A DNA stretch of 19,874 nucleotides from Anaerolineales bacterium UBA1429 (GCA_002329325.1 DCTX01000020.1:30526-50399), one strand, 5' to 3'. Positions 5,620 through 13,189 are shown, counted from the first letter of the stretch. A program made the numbers and translations. Notes: generated by a model from the letters alone, not told the origin.

Positions 5620-8600
5620 ATGCGCCTCAAACGCCTGGAGCTGTACGGCTACAAGAGCTTTGCCTCACGCTGCGTGTTCGAATTCAGCAGCGGCATCACC
5701 GCCATCGTCGGCCCCAACGGCAGCGGCAAGAGCAACGTCGCCGACGCGGTGCGGTGGGTGCTGGGAGAGCAGAGCTACAGCAACCTGCGGGCGCGCCGCA
5801 CCGAGGACATGATCTTTGCGGGCGCCGGCAAACGCTCGCGCCTGGGCATGGCCGAGGTCATCCTGACTCTGGATAACACCGACGGCTGGCTACCCATCGA
5901 CTATACCGAGGTGACCATCGGCCGCCGCGCCTATCGCTCCGGCGAGAACGAATACTTGCTCAACGGCAACCGGGTGCGTCACCGCGACATCATCGATCTG
6001 TTGGGCTCGGCGGGCGTCACCCCTGGCGCCTACATCGTCATCGGCCAGGGCCTGGTGGATGCCGCCCTCTCCCTGACCCCCGAGGCGCGGCGGGTGCTCT
6101 TTGAGGAGGCCGCCGGCATCGCCCCCCATCTGCGCAAGCGCCAGGAGACGCTGGATCGCATCCAGGAGACCCAGCGCAACCTGGAGCGCGTCGAAGACAT
6201 CCTGAACGAGCTGCGTCCCCGTGCCCGCATGCTGCGGCGACAGGCTGAGCGCGCCGAGGAGCATCTGCTCCTCTCTCAGGACCTGCGCGAGCTGCAACGC
6301 ATCTGGTTCGGCTACCAGTGGCAGAGCATCCAGCAGAAGCTATTGCAGGCCGAGGGGCATCTGCGGGTGACCCGCGAGCAGCTCGAGGCCCAGCATAACT
6401 ACTCTCGCGAGCTGCAGGCCAGGCAGGCGCCCCTGCGCGAGGCCCAGGAGCAACAGGGCCGCATCATCGAGGCGCTGACCGAGCGGCTCTCCACCCTGCG
6501 CGACAGGGCCGAGACCCTGCGCCGCGAGCTGGCCGTGGCGACGGAGCGCAGCCGCCAGTTTGAGCAGCAGCGCGCCAGCATGGCCCAGGATCAAGAATCG
6601 CTCCTTTCGCGCCGCGCCATCCTGGCGACGGAAGTCGAGCGCTCCGCCTCCGAGCTGGCGGAACAGCAGGCCACCCGGCAGCAGACCCTGGCGGCGCTGG
6701 CGGAGGTGCGGCAGGAGCTGGAGCAACTGGACGCCCAGCGCCGCAGCCTCGATGGCGAGATCCGCGAGCGGGAGCGCAAGCTGGCCGAAGGCGAGCGCGC
6801 CGCCTCCCGGCTGCAGGCCCGGCTGGACCAGGGCGCGGAGCGCCGGCAAGAGTTGACGCGGGAGAGGGACGACCTGGCCGAGCGCCGCGCCCAGGCGGAG
6901 CAGCGCCTGGCCACGTGGCAGCGCCAGGCCCAGGAGGCGCAGGCCCGCGAGCGCGAGATCGCGGCCCAACTGCAGGCCCTCGAGCAGGCCCAGGAGGACG
7001 CCGAGCGCCAGACCCTGGCCACGCGAGAGGAGCTGGCCGCCGCCGAGCAGCAGGCCGCCGAGATCCGCTCCGAGCGCGACCACCTGGTCGGGCGGCGGCG
7101 TTCGCTGGCTCGCCTGCGGGAGCAGCTCAGCGATTATCACCCCGGCGTGCGCGAGGTGTTGCGGGCGGCCGAGCGCATCGGCGGCGTGCGGGGCACCGTC
7201 GCCAGCCTGATGCGCGTGCCCCAGGCCTACGAGCAGGCCGTGGAGGCCGCCCTGGGCGCCCGGGTGCAGAACATCGTCACCGATCGCTGGGAGGACGCCG
7301 AGGCGGGCATCGCCCTCCTCAAGCAGAGTCGGGCCGGGTGGGCCACCTTCCTGCCACTGGATACCCTGCGCCCCCCGGCGCCGTTGCGCGCCCGCCAGGG
7401 TGAGGGCATCGTCGGGGTGGCCAGTGAGCTGGTCGAGTACGATCCCGAACTCAAGCCGGTGTTCGATCTGTTGCTGGGGCGCATCCTGATCGTCGAGGAC
7501 CTGGCCGCCGCCCGGCGCCTGCTCCGCGAGCGCACCGGCGCCGCGCTGTTGGTGACCCTGGAGGGCGAGACGGTGCAGCCCAGCGGCGCCCTCAGTGGCG
7601 GCGCCCGTCGGGGCCAGAGCCAACTGCTGGCCCAGGAGCGCGAGTGGCGGGAGCTACCCGGCCGCATCCGCGCCGTGGAGGCGCGGCTCACCGAGGCGAC
7701 CGGCGTCGTCGCCGCCCAGCAGGGTTACCTGGATGACCTGCGCCAGCAGATTCGCCAGCGCGCCGACGACGTGGCCGCCACCCGCCGGGCGCTGGAGCAG
7801 GCCCACCATGTCGCTACCCGCCAGGGGGACGAGGCCAGCCGCGGCGAGCGCGAGTTGAGCTGGATCGCCTCGCGGGGTGAGCAGGTGGACCGCGACCTGC
7901 GGGATCTGGATGCCCGGGAGCGCTCCCTGGCCGAGGAACGCGAGACGTTGCGGCAGGCCGGCCAACAGCTCGAGGCCGAGTTGCATGCCCTGCGCAGCCA
8001 GGTCGCCGCGGCCCAGAATCCCGCCCTGCGCGAGCGCGTGGGCGAGCTAGAGACCCAGGCCCAGGTGGCGGCCCGCATCACCGCCAGCCTGGAGCGGCTC
8101 TTGGCCAGCCACCAGACCAACCTGGCGGATCTGGAGCGCCAGATTCAGGAGCGCGCGCAGCAGCAGACGGAATTGAGCGTGCGCCAGCAGCAGCTTGCCC
8201 AGAGCGTGGCTGCCGATCGCGAGCGGCTGCAGGCCCTGGAACGCGAGCTGGCCGAGACCCGTGACCGCATCGAGCCCGAACGCGAAAAGCGCGCCGAGCT
8301 GGAGCGCGAACATGGCCGCCTGGTGCAGCAGTACAACGATAGCCTGGAGCGGCTGCACGAGGCCGAGACCAGCCACAACCAGGCGCTCCTGGAGCGAGAT
8401 CGCGCCCGCGACCAGCAGGCCAACCTCAGCGGCGAGATCGAGGAGGCCCTGGGCCCCATTGACCTGCCCGATGTCATCGCCCACCAACTGCGTCTCGCCC
8501 TGGATGACAACGTGGTCGAGCTGCCTCGGGTGCCCGTGCTGCCGCCCGGCCTCAACGACGAGATCCGCCACCTGCGCTCGCGCCTGCGGCGGATCGGGAA

Positions 8601-9198
8601 CGTGAACGCGGATGCCCCGCGCGAATATGAAAAGCTCCTGGAGCGCCAGACCTTCCTGCAGAGCCAGGTCTCTGACCTGCGCGGCGCCATCGCCTCGCTT
8701 CACGAAGTGATCGAGGAGCTGGATCAGATGATCGAGCACGATCTGCGGCGCACCATCCAAGAGGTGGATGAGGGCTTTCGCAACTACTTTGAGATCCTGT
8801 TCGGCGGTGGCACCACTCGGCTGGTGCTGACGGATCCGGAGAACATGGCCACCACCGGCATAGAGATCATCGCCTCGCCGCCCGGCAAGCGCGCCCAGCG
8901 CCTCTCGCTGCTCTCCGGCGGCGAGCGCTCGCTTACCGCCACGGCCTTGCTCTTTGCCCTGTTGCGGGCCAACCCCGTGCCCTTTTGCTTCCTGGACGAG
9001 GTGGATGCCGCCCTGGATGAGGCCAACGTGGGGCGGTTTCGCGATCTCTTGCTGGAGCACGCCCTGGGCACCCAGTTCGTGGTCATCACCCATAACCGCC
9101 GCACCATCGAGGCCGCCGCGACGATCTATGGCATCTCGATGGAGGAGCGGGGCGTCTCGCAGAGCATCTCGCTCAAGGTCGAGGGTCGGCCCACCTAG
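5620..9198 (+). CDS. smc: Chromosome partition/condensation protein SMC
   Basis: This 1192-residue ATPase forms the ring-shaped condensin that compacts and separates chromosomes. The N-terminal head has Walker A G31-PNGSGKS. Coiled coils run at about 170-500 and 675-1010, and the hinge lies at about 505-670 (YHPGVREVL...GTVASLM...VEAALGARVQNIV). The C-terminal head has signature L1098-SGGE and Walker B/D-loop FLDEVDAALDE with D1126 and E1127. Length and order fit bacterial SMC. The open frame extends upstream to 5542 inside rnc, but ATG 5620 gives the family N-terminus MRLKRLELYGYKSF and has AAGGAG 3 nt before it. The partner gene scpB lies immediately downstream on the opposite strand. ScpA is not in this window. 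Confidence 0.97.
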   Translation: MRLKRLELYGYKSFASRCVFEFSSGITAIVGPNGSGKSNVADAVRWVLGEQSYSNLRARRTEDMIFAGAGKRSRLGMAEVILTLDNTDGWLPIDYTEVTIGRRAYRSGENEYLLNGNRVRHRDIIDLLGSAGVTPGAYIVIGQGLVDAALSLTPEARRVLFEEAAGIAPHLRKRQETLDRIQETQRNLERVEDILNELRPRARMLRRQAERAEEHLLLSQDLRELQRIWFGYQWQSIQQKLLQAEGHLRVTREQLEAQHNYSRELQARQAPLREAQEQQGRIIEALTERLSTLRDRAETLRRELAVATERSRQFEQQRASMAQDQESLLSRRAILATEVERSASELAEQQATRQQTLAALAEVRQELEQLDAQRRSLDGEIRERERKLAEGERAASRLQARLDQGAERRQELTRERDDLAERRAQAEQRLATWQRQAQEAQAREREIAAQLQALEQAQEDAERQTLATREELAAAEQQAAEIRSERDHLVGRRRSLARLREQLSDYHPGVREVLRAAERIGGVRGTVASLMRVPQAYEQAVEAALGARVQNIVTDRWEDAEAGIALLKQSRAGWATFLPLDTLRPPAPLRARQGEGIVGVASELVEYDPELKPVFDLLLGRILIVEDLAAARRLLRERTGAALLVTLEGETVQPSGALSGGARRGQSQLLAQEREWRELPGRIRAVEARLTEATGVVAAQQGYLDDLRQQIRQRADDVAATRRALEQAHHVATRQGDEASRGERELSWIASRGEQVDRDLRDLDARERSLAEERETLRQAGQQLEAELHALRSQVAAAQNPALRERVGELETQAQVAARITASLERLLASHQTNLADLERQIQERAQQQTELSVRQQQLAQSVAADRERLQALERELAETRDRIEPEREKRAELEREHGRLVQQYNDSLERLHEAETSHNQALLERDRARDQQANLSGEIEEALGPIDLPDVIAHQLRLALDDNVVELPRVPVLPPGLNDEIRHLRSRLRRIGNVNADAPREYEKLLERQTFLQSQVSDLRGAIASLHEVIEELDQMIEHDLRRTIQEVDEGFRNYFEILFGGGTTRLVLTDPENMATTGIEIIASPPGKRAQRLSLLSGGERSLTATALLFALLRANPVPFCFLDEVDAALDEANVGRFRDLLLEHALGTQFVVITHNRRTIEAAATIYGISMEERGVSQSISLKVEGRPT

Positions 9199-9213
9199 GC
9201 GGGCCGATGTGAG

Positions 9214-9762
9214 TCACTCGTTAGGCTCGTCCAGCTCCGGCATGGGCGGCAGGTCATCCAGCGAGCTGAGCCCGAAATACTGCAGGCACTCAAAGGTCGT
9301 GCCCAACAGCGCCGGGCGCCCCGCCTGCTCCAGATGCCCCTGGATCTCGATGAGATTCCTGGCCAGCAGGGTGCGGATGACGCCATCCGAGTTCACGCCG
9401 CGGATCGCTTCGACCTGGGCGCGGGTGATGGGCTGGCGGTAGGCGATGATGGCGATGGTCTCCATCGCCGCGGGAGAAAGCCTGGCCGAGCGGTCGATCC
9501 CCAAGAACCGCTCGATCATGGGCGCCGCCTCGGGCACGGTCACCAACTGCACACGGGGCCCCACCCGCATCACGCAGACGCCCCGCTCTGGCGCTCTGGC
9601 GATTAGGCGCTCGATGGCCTGCTGAACGCTCTCGGGGTCGGCCTCCAGCGCGCGGGCGAGGTCGGCCACGTTGACCGGCTCGTCGGCGACGAACAAGAGC
9701 GCCTCCACCAGCCGATCCAGGGAGCCCTGGACATCTATCGTCTCCACGCTGCACTCCACCAT
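9214..9762 (-). CDS. scpB: Segregation and condensation protein B (SMC kleisin-associated subunit)
   Basis: The 182-residue product has the two winged-helix domains of ScpB. The first is about 15-90 (LVEALLFVADEPVNVADLARAL) and the second about 95-165. The most conserved block is LSPAAMETIAIIAYRQPITRAQVEAIRGVNSDGVIRTLL, with closing elements GRPALLGTTFECLQYFGL. ScpB dimers bind ScpA and modulate the SMC ATPase. The ATG at 9762 was preferred over one at 9804 because the latter sits in the loop of a strong hairpin (9793-9818). Neither has a good ribosome binding site, so the start is uncertain by 14 residues. The gene converges on smc with 15 bp between the stops. It may be read from the AmaP-like gene promoter, 84 bp upstream of it. 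Confidence 0.92.
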   Translation of the reverse strand: MVECSVETIDVQGSLDRLVEALLFVADEPVNVADLARALEADPESVQQAIERLIARAPERGVCVMRVGPRVQLVTVPEAAPMIERFLGIDRSARLSPAAMETIAIIAYRQPITRAQVEAIRGVNSDGVIRTLLARNLIEIQGHLEQAGRPALLGTTFECLQYFGLSSLDDLPPMPELDEPNE

Positions 9763-9792
9763 CGTTGATCCGGCCCTGCCTGGGCACACAGG

Positions 9793-9818
9793 GGCCCTCG
9801 CCATCGCCGACGAGGGCC
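9793..9818 (-). other. Hairpin between the AmaP-like gene and scpB
   Basis: GGCCCTCG (9793-9800) and CGAGGGCC (9811-9818) form a perfect 8-bp stem with a 10-nt loop. There is no T-tract after it on the minus strand. It could be a weak terminator, a processing site or an mRNA-stability element separating the two genes. Confidence 0.4.
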
Positions 9819-9846
9819 ACCACGCGACACGATCACAGACGAGAGG

Positions 9847-9875
9847 TCAGGCCTGGTCAGGCTTTTCAGGCCTGG
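9847..9875 (-). repeat. TCAGGCCTGG repeat pair overlapping the AmaP-like stop codon
   Basis: TCAGGCCTGG occurs at 9847-9856 and again at 9866-9875, with a partial third copy (TCAGGC, 9857-9862). Because CAGGCCTG is its own reverse complement, the two copies also form an 8-bp stem. The TGA stop of the AmaP-like gene is the first three bases of this element. Confidence 0.6.
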
Positions 9876-10701
9876 ACTCGTCCGTCTCCTGCAGAACATC
9901 GAGATCCCGCGCCTCCAGATCGAACTCTCCCTCATCCGCCAACACATCCAGGACGGCGGGGGCAGCCTGTTCGATGGTGGGCTCGCCCCATCCTGTGGCT
10001 GGGGTCTCGATGGGCGCCGCCCCGGCCCGGGGGCGGGCTGGCTCAGGCCGGGCCTGGACCACCGTCGGCTCCCTGCGGGCGGGCTGGGGCTCTTCACGGC
10101 GTCTGGGGGCAGCGGTGGCGGCCTCACCCCATTGGGCCGAGGCGGCGCCGGGCGCCAGCGTCCCACGGGGGAAGGGCTCGTGCGACACATTGATCTCGAC
10201 CCTGCCGCGGATCTTGACGCCCAACTGCCCCTCGACGATCTCGTGGGCCAGATCCACGATCTGCTGGGCGACGTCGGGGACGTTGACGGTGGGGCTGGTG
10301 CGCAGGTCCACGATCACGCGCACATCCTTGCCTCGGCTGATGATGTGAGGCCGCACGTCCCGGATGCCGGGCAGCTCGTCAATGCGGTATTCGAGGCTGT
10401 GCATCACCGAATCCACGCCGATGCGCGCCCTGCCGCCGCCCTCGGAGCGAATCAACGCCGACTTCTTACGGGTGCGCCGGATCTCGAGGTAGAGCAGCAC
10501 GAGGAGCAAGACCAAGAAAGCCGCCAACACACCCACATACCAGAGATACAGGTTCTCGGCATAGAGCAAAAGCTCCTGGAATGCCTCCAGGTTCGTGAGC
10601 GCGATGCGCACCAGTTCGTAGGGCGTCAGCAGCAGCGCTACCGCCAGAGCGGCGAGCAGCAGCAGCAGAACGATGACGACAATCCTGTTAAACGCGTTCA
10701 T
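9847..10701 (-). CDS. AmaP/Asp23-like membrane-anchored envelope stress protein
   Basis: The 284-residue protein has two membrane helices (about 5-27 and 54-73) joined by a short loop. A soluble Asp23/AmaP-like domain follows (about 91-175: SLEYRIDELPGIRDVRPHI, then VRVIVDLRTSPTVNVPDVAQQIVD, then GVKIRGRVEINV). A Pro/Ala/Glu-rich disordered tail of about 105 residues ends the protein. In Firmicutes, AmaP anchors the alkaline-shock protein Asp23 at the membrane, and the same domain recurs across Chloroflexota. The role here is inferred from fold only. ATG 10701 was chosen because GGAGGAGG lies 4 nt upstream. The open frame starts 8 codons earlier without a ribosome binding site. It has its own promoter (10743-10771), and scpB follows 84 bp downstream. 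Confidence 0.7.
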   Translation of the reverse strand: MNAFNRIVVIVLLLLLAALAVALLLTPYELVRIALTNLEAFQELLLYAENLYLWYVGVLAAFLVLLLVLLYLEIRRTRKKSALIRSEGGGRARIGVDSVMHSLEYRIDELPGIRDVRPHIISRGKDVRVIVDLRTSPTVNVPDVAQQIVDLAHEIVEGQLGVKIRGRVEINVSHEPFPRGTLAPGAASAQWGEAATAAPRRREEPQPARREPTVVQARPEPARPRAGAAPIETPATGWGEPTIEQAAPAVLDVLADEGEFDLEARDLDVLQETDESRPEKPDQA

Positions 10702-10742
10702 GGGGCCTCCTCCCGGGCGCAACACGCCATGCTCCTGGCCCC

Positions 10743-10771
10743 ATTATACATGCTGCTGGCGAGAGCGTCTA
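10743..10771 (-). promoter_or_regulatory. Promoter of the AmaP-like gene
   Basis: Minus-strand TAGACG (10771-10766), 17-bp spacer, TATAAT (10748-10743). It lies in the 160-bp stretch between the DUF3795 stop and the AmaP-like start, where I see no other feature. Confidence 0.55.
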
Positions 10772-10861
10772 GCATCTGTGTTCACCAGGCGGGGCGCCTA
10801 CAAGCCCCTATCCGTGCCGCTCGTGGGGCAAGGGCGAAGGGCTGCCGATGGGCTTGCTGCC

Positions 10862-11224
10862 CTAGACCCCATCGGGCCGCAGGGCATCCAGGCGACGCCT
10901 GGCCTCCGGTTCGGATTCGAGGAAGGCCCGGAGATCCGGGCAGGGGTATTCGGGGCAGGAGGCGCAGGTCTCCAGGCCCCGAGCCCGGGCGCAGTTGCGC
11001 ATCTTGCAGGCGCTGCAGGCCACGAACAGACGCTGGCCCTCGCCTGGGCAGCCATCGCAATCGGTGATGTCCTGCGGCGAATACGCCAGGCCGTACTGCT
11101 CCCTGCAGACGCGGGCGATCTCGGCCCGCATGCGCGCCTGCGCCCCGGCGTCCTCCTCTCTGGTGGCCAGGTAGATCTGGCATGTGTGGCAAAGCAGTCC
11201 GCAGTAAGCAAGGATCTCGCTCAT
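10862..11224 (-). CDS. DUF3795 Cys-rich protein (putative metal/Fe-S binding)
   Basis: The 120-residue protein has 12 cysteines at 8, 12, 15, 40, 56, 59, 70, 73, 78, 87, 90 and 95, arranged as CGLLCHTC, DCDGC, CSACKMRNC and CASCPEYPC. This is the DUF3795 pattern: an N-terminal CGLxCxxC followed by closely spaced Cys pairs. The family is small, cytosolic and uncharacterised, and the pairs suggest zinc or iron-sulfur binding. ATG 11224 gives the family start MSEILAYCGL with AAGG 9 nt before it. An in-frame ATG three codons upstream abuts that AAGG and is less likely. It lies 58 bp downstream of the small membrane protein gene with no terminator between, so it may belong to the FtsK-like operon. 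Confidence 0.75.
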   Translation of the reverse strand: MSEILAYCGLLCHTCQIYLATREEDAGAQARMRAEIARVCREQYGLAYSPQDITDCDGCPGEGQRLFVACSACKMRNCARARGLETCASCPEYPCPDLRAFLESEPEARRRLDALRPDGV

Positions 11225-11282
11225 GGCAATCATCCTTTCTCGCGCCAGGGGCCGGGGCCGCTTGCCGATGCACACGCCCATG

Positions 11283-11594
11283 CTACCGGATCGTGTAGCG
11301 CTGGCCGCCCTCGTTGGACATGATGACCTTGAGCCCCTCAAAGGTGGGCAGGGCGGGCTCCTTGGGCGCGACGCGAGGGGGACGGGCCGCGCCACGCTTC
11401 TGCTGCAGCGCTTTGTACTCGTAGTGGTGACGCACCAGGCGCACGACCAGCGCGCCCAAGGTAACACAGATCAGGATCCACGCGACCAGGATGGCGCGCC
11501 ATGGCTGTGGCACCTGGAACACGGCCACAGCCAGCAGCACCCCGGCGACCAGCGCCATGACGAAGAAGAGACCGCGTCCTGAACCTTGCTGCAT
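11283..11594 (-). CDS. Small two-helix membrane protein, unknown function
   Basis: The 103-residue product has two predicted membrane helices (about 9-27 and 33-54, with a PQPW turn between them). A basic juxtamembrane stretch (VRLVRHHYEYKALQQKRGAARPPR) and a short soluble tail follow. I do not recognise a family. The ATG at 11594 follows AGGGGGT, the same unusual GGGGGT ribosome binding site as the FtsK-like gene 28 bp upstream, so the two are very likely one transcript. It could tether or regulate the ATPase at the membrane, since the FtsK-like protein itself lacks membrane helices, but that is inference from position only. Confidence 0.7.
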   Translation of the reverse strand: MQQGSGRGLFFVMALVAGVLLAVAVFQVPQPWRAILVAWILICVTLGALVVRLVRHHYEYKALQQKRGAARPPRVAPKEPALPTFEGLKVIMSNEGGQRYTIR

Positions 11595-11622
11595 GTTACC
11601 CCCTATCTATAGCTTGACTCAA

Positions 11623-13005
11623 CTATCTCTGCGCACGGGCCGCCTCGGGCGGGTGGGCCGCCAGCCGAATGGCGCGGCGCGCCTTGTCGCGGTTGAACCC
11701 GCCGGTGGGCAGCATCTCTTTGGTCATGCGGTAGACCCAGTTGAGGGAGGGCCGTCTCCCGTTCTTGCGGATATAGCGCTGGATCTCTCGCAGGGCCCGC
11801 TCCGGGATCTCGTCGGGCGGGCGGCCATCGCCCCCGCCCCCGCCGCCGCCCCCGCTCCCGGCCAGGGCGTACACCGGCGCCCTTTGGGCCGTCCGCACCT
11901 CCGGCCGCACGGGCACCATGGCGTCTCGCGGGGCATAGCGGCGCGCCCACTCCTCCAGGTCCGCCTCGGTCAGGTAGGCCACCTGAAAGTGGCGCACGGT
12001 ACTGCCGTTGACCGCCACAAAGTCGCCCCGCCCGCGCAGGCTCTCGGCGCCCGTGTCGTTGCGGCTGGTGGCCTGGTAGGCCGCCATCCGATCGGCGACG
12101 CGCCCCACCAGGCGGACGGGGATATTGCGCAACGTCATGGAGCCCACGTCGGAGGCCAGCAGGTGCTGCGCGCCGATCACCAGGTGCAGCCCGGCGTGGC
12201 GGCCGGCCTGGGCCAGCCGCGCCAGGTGCTTCTTGATCTCGGGCCGCTGGGCGATCAGCTCGGGCACCTCGTCCACGAACACAAAGGTGAGGCGGCCGGG
12301 GCCGCGGCCGATGCCGCGGGCCAACGCCTCCAGCCCCAGCTCGCAGTCGTCGGGGCGGCTGAACAGGCCACCGCGCCATACGCTGGGGTGCCCGGAAAAG
12401 GGGCGAAAGCCGCCGCTGGGGTCGAACAGGGCCACCTGGCTGCCGCCGATGCGCTGCGCCGACATGATCATCGTCTTGAGGAGGGTGGATTTGCCGCTGC
12501 CCGTCATGCCCACCACTGCGGCGTGCACGTTGGTCGGCGAGATCATCTCCAGCACCAGTTGCCTCCGGTCATCGTCGATTCCCAGGAGCAGGCTGCCCAC
12601 GGGGATGCCCTGGGCGATAGACCAGGCCTCCTCAAAGGTCACCAGGCCGTCGCTTTGGCCGTCATCCAGGGGAACCCGGATGTAGACGATGTTGCCGTCC
12701 ACCTCCACCGAGGTGCTGGGCACGTTCAGGGCATAGGCGAACTGGGGCGCCATCCGCTTGAGGCGCGGCAGCACCCGGGTGTTCACGTGCAGACCGTATT
12801 TCTCATAGCGCGGCGTCACCAGCACGCGCCCGACGGGCTCGATATCGTGGACCCGCCGCAGCGTGCTGGAGCCGTTGGTAAAGGCCACGCGCTCCTCATG
12901 CCAGAGGATGCCGCAATCCTGGCAGACGCCCAGGATGCGGTGCATCCGATCGGCATAGTGGGTGCCTCTGCGCTTTTGGTCCAGAGCGGTTCTGATACGG
13001 TCCAT
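11623..13005 (-). CDS. FtsK/SpoIIIE-type DNA translocase ATPase lacking membrane helices
   Basis: The 460-residue protein has an N-terminal region with one Cys pair (CQDCGILWH, 28-36) and a central FtsK motor (about 130-350). Walker A is G166-MTGSGKST, Walker B is F241-VFVDE, and a sensor-like IGAQH lies at 278-281. The FtsK-typical stretch LRNIPVRLVGRV...ESLRGRGDFV (292-330) follows. Next come an eight-glycine linker (385-392) and a C-terminal winged-helix-like segment (about 403-450) that may contact DNA. It is shorter than cell-division FtsK and lacks its membrane domain, so it resembles conjugation/ICE-type FtsK proteins more than the divisome protein. ATG 13005 follows GGGGGT. It heads a likely three-gene operon behind a consensus promoter overlapped by a LexA-like palindrome. 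No integrase or relaxase is nearby. Confidence 0.8.
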   Translation of the reverse strand: MDRIRTALDQKRRGTHYADRMHRILGVCQDCGILWHEERVAFTNGSSTLRRVHDIEPVGRVLVTPRYEKYGLHVNTRVLPRLKRMAPQFAYALNVPSTSVEVDGNIVYIRVPLDDGQSDGLVTFEEAWSIAQGIPVGSLLLGIDDDRRQLVLEMISPTNVHAAVVGMTGSGKSTLLKTMIMSAQRIGGSQVALFDPSGGFRPFSGHPSVWRGGLFSRPDDCELGLEALARGIGRGPGRLTFVFVDEVPELIAQRPEIKKHLARLAQAGRHAGLHLVIGAQHLLASDVGSMTLRNIPVRLVGRVADRMAAYQATSRNDTGAESLRGRGDFVAVNGSTVRHFQVAYLTEADLEEWARRYAPRDAMVPVRPEVRTAQRAPVYALAGSGGGGGGGGDGRPPDEIPERALREIQRYIRKNGRRPSLNWVYRMTKEMLPTGGFNRDKARRAIRLAAHPPEAARAQR

Positions 13006-13040
13006 GATCGTACCCCCAAGGCGAAACCAGCGTGACGGGA

Positions 13041-13064
13041 CATGTAGAACGGATGTTCTACATG
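13041..13064. promoter_or_regulatory. 24-bp palindrome, LexA/SOS-box-like operator
   Basis: CATGTAGAAC (13041-13050) and GTTCTACATG (13055-13064) are perfect 10-nt inverted arms around GGAT. The centre reads GAAC-N4-GTTC, the core of the LexA box of Firmicutes and Actinobacteria. It begins 1 bp after the -10 box of the FtsK-like promoter and covers the predicted transcription start, which is the position of a repressor operator. LexA is the first candidate. Another dimeric repressor is possible. No lexA gene lies in the window. Confidence 0.7.
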
Positions 13065-13065
13065 C

Positions 13066-13094
13066 ATTGTAGCCGATCCGGGGGCGATTGTCAA
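13066..13094 (-). promoter_or_regulatory. Consensus promoter of the FtsK-like operon
   Basis: Minus-strand TTGACA (13094-13089), 17-bp spacer, TACAAT (13071-13066). It is the closest match to the sigma-A consensus in the window (11 of 12 positions). Predicted start is near 13059, inside the palindrome. Such a strong promoter beside an operator suggests tight repression and rapid induction. Confidence 0.85.
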
Positions 13095-13118
13095 GTCCTG
13101 TGTAGTTATTCTCTCTAT

Positions 13119-13158
13119 TTTGGATACTTGGGATATGCTGTTGATCATTTGGGATATG
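13119..13158. repeat. Direct repeats TTGGGATATG, 21 bp apart
   Basis: TTGGGATATG occurs exactly at 13128-13137 and 13149-13158, start to start 21 bp, which is two helical turns. A degenerate copy (TTTGGATAC, 13119-13127) abuts the first. A palindromic TGATCA (13142-13147) lies between the exact copies. The stretch is AT-rich compared with its surroundings and sits between two divergent promoters, so tandem activator or repressor sites are plausible. Confidence 0.5.
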
Positions 13159-13189
13159 GGCGGGCAGGGGGCGGAAGGACGGCGGCGTT

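Noticed and set aside
6340..7623. Long - strand open frame inside smc
   Set aside because: Antisense of the coiled-coil coding region, low-complexity Leu/Gly/Ala product, and no promoter.
11491..13035. 514-codon + strand open frame opposite the FtsK-like gene
   Set aside because: The minus-strand frame has Walker A/B and FtsK motifs with a promoter and ribosome binding site. The + frame has none.
11623..13064. The FtsK-like gene and its operator as part of a prophage or integrative element
   Set aside because: No integrase, relaxase, att-like repeat or phage gene was found in the window, and flanking genes are housekeeping. The idea is kept only as an alternative in the finding.
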